The notes beneath the pieces were generated by a model, which saw nothing but the letters and a program-made list of their open reading frames with translations, was not told the DNA's origin and did not search any database. This document shows, one piece after another, positions 63,273-64,000 of a stretch of 64,000 bases of DNA; the stretch's first letter is position 1; each line of letters starts with the position of its first letter. Origin of the DNA: Lysobacter sp. Root76 (lineage in GTDB: Bacteria > Pseudomonadota > Gammaproteobacteria > Xanthomonadales > Xanthomonadaceae); assembly GCF_001428685.1 (NCBI RefSeq), contig NZ_LMIK01000005.1, positions 852,505-916,504 of the forward strand, written 5' to 3'. A program made the position numbers and the translations under genes.

Positions 63273-64000
63273 TCAGAGATTCTGATAATTCGGCCCCGAG
63301 CCGCCTTCCGGCGTGACCCAGGTGATGATCTCGTACGGGTCCTTGATGTCGCAGGTCTTGCAGTGCACGCAGTTGGCGGCGTTGATCTGCAGGCGCTTGG
63401 CGCTGCTTCCGTCGGCCGCGGCTTCCTCGACGATCTCGTAGACGCCGGCCGGGCAGAAGCGGGTGCAGGGGTTGTCGTATTCCTCGACGCAGCGGGTCAC
63501 GCAGATCGAAGTGTCGGCGACCTTGAGGTGCACCGGCTGGTCTTCGTCGTGCTCGGTGGCGGCGAAGTAGACGCCGGCCAGGCGGTCGCGCGGCGCCAGC
63601 GTGCGGTCGACGTAGTCGCGCTTGGGCTTCTCGGCTTCGCTGAGCTTCTGCAGCGAGGACCAGTCGGGCTTGTTCTTCAGCGTCCACGGCGAGAGTCCGC
63701 CGGTGACGGTTTCCCAGGCCGCGTTGAGCATGCCGAACCACAGGCCGCGCTTGAAGGCGGGCTTGATGTTGCGGACCTTCTTGAGCTCGTCCATCGCCGG
63801 CGAGGCGCGCAGCTTGGCGTCGTAGCCTTCCGGCGCCAGTTCGGAGGCGGCCAGGTGTTCGGCGGCGAGCATGCCGCTGCGGATCGCCTGGTGGGTGCCC
63901 TTGATCTTGGGCACGTTGAGCAGGCCGGCGGTGTCGCCGATCAGCAGCGCGCCGGGCATCTCGACCTTGGGCAGCGACTGCCAGCCGCCGGTGACGATCG
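63273..64000 (-). CDS. electron transfer flavoprotein-ubiquinone oxidoreductase, C-terminal part
   Basis: Runs off the right edge; ~242 residues visible. 'GGWQSLPKVEMPGALLIGDT' and 'LNVPKIKGTHQAIRSGMLAA' are ETF-QO landmarks. A 4Fe-4S cluster motif near the C-terminus, 'NCVHCKTCDIKDPYEIITWV', has three Cys here, with the fourth in 'DNPCTRFCPAGVYEIV' upstream. Takes electrons from EtfAB to ubiquinone; etfBA lies 6 kb away on the same strand. Confidence 0.95.
   Translation of the reverse strand, partial: IVTGGWQSLPKVEMPGALLIGDTAGLLNVPKIKGTHQAIRSGMLAAEHLAASELAPEGYDAKLRASPAMDELKKVRNIKPAFKRGLWFGMLNAAWETVTGGLSPWTLKNKPDWSSLQKLSEAEKPKRDYVDRTLAPRDRLAGVYFAATEHDEDQPVHLKVADTSICVTRCVEEYDNPCTRFCPAGVYEIVEEAAADGSSAKRLQINAANCVHCKTCDIKDPYEIITWVTPEGGSGPNYQNL

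Overview
This is a gene-dense, very GC-rich chromosomal stretch of a Xanthomonadaceae gammaproteobacterium, most likely Lysobacter or a close relative. The indications are a Clp (Crp-like) regulator divergent from speD, tryptophan genes split into a trpE locus and a trpG-D-C locus, dispersed 'taggagcggcgtaagccgcg' palindromes, a coq7-type ubiquinone hydroxylase and a secreted metalloprotease with a C-terminal repeat domain. The genus is inferred from gene content and protein resemblance only.

Layout. 1-7000: end of an epimerase-like gene, two exported proteins of unknown function, an EamA exporter, an Mpo1-like protein, an SMR pump, purC, a J-domain protein, rpe and rraA. 7200-9850: lipid kinase YegS, then trpE behind a Trp-rich leader ORF. 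9850-13600: REP-like palindromes, a SIMPL protein, a tiny exported protein and a two-component system. 13700-24650: a second Trp-rich leader followed by one long co-directional run: trpG, exported protein, trpD, monooxygenase-like protein, isoaspartyl dipeptidase, cyanophycinase, cyanophycin synthetase, a second Mur-ligase protein, trpC and a HAD phosphatase. 24950-32400: GNAT, a frame-broken clp, speD, coq7, an Fe-S oxidoreductase, rplM-rpsI, tRNA-Gln, and fumarylacetoacetase/maleylacetoacetate isomerase. 32400-40400: pilU, a DUF4398 lipoprotein and OmpA-like partner, a YdcH-like protein, and a CBS/cystathionine lyase pair (reverse transsulfuration). 40450-52700: a surface-polysaccharide locus with an ABC exporter (Wzm/Wzt), five methyltransferases, a three-domain glycosyltransferase, an acyltransferase remnant, an NPCBM-like lipoprotein and a dioxygenase. 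52900-64000: secreted metalloprotease, etfBA, mutarotase, GDP-mannose synthesis (ManC/XanB type), ATP-grasp protein, CoA transferase scoAB, galE and the end of ETF-ubiquinone oxidoreductase.

How the parts connect. Four genes for making and degrading cyanophycin (an Asp/Arg storage polymer) sit between trpD and trpC with overlaps or tiny gaps, so nitrogen storage is probably co-transcribed with Trp biosynthesis. Both trp loci start with small ORFs sharing an 'ANP' and a 'GWRWW' block, which suggests a common Trp-sensing leader. The polysaccharide locus pairs an exporter whose ATPase carries a C-terminal domain with a methyltransferase fused to a long predicted coiled coil, recalling O-antigen chain-capping systems. 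The Clp regulator is split by one missing C in a C tract just before its helix-turn-helix. These four are the most interesting observations.
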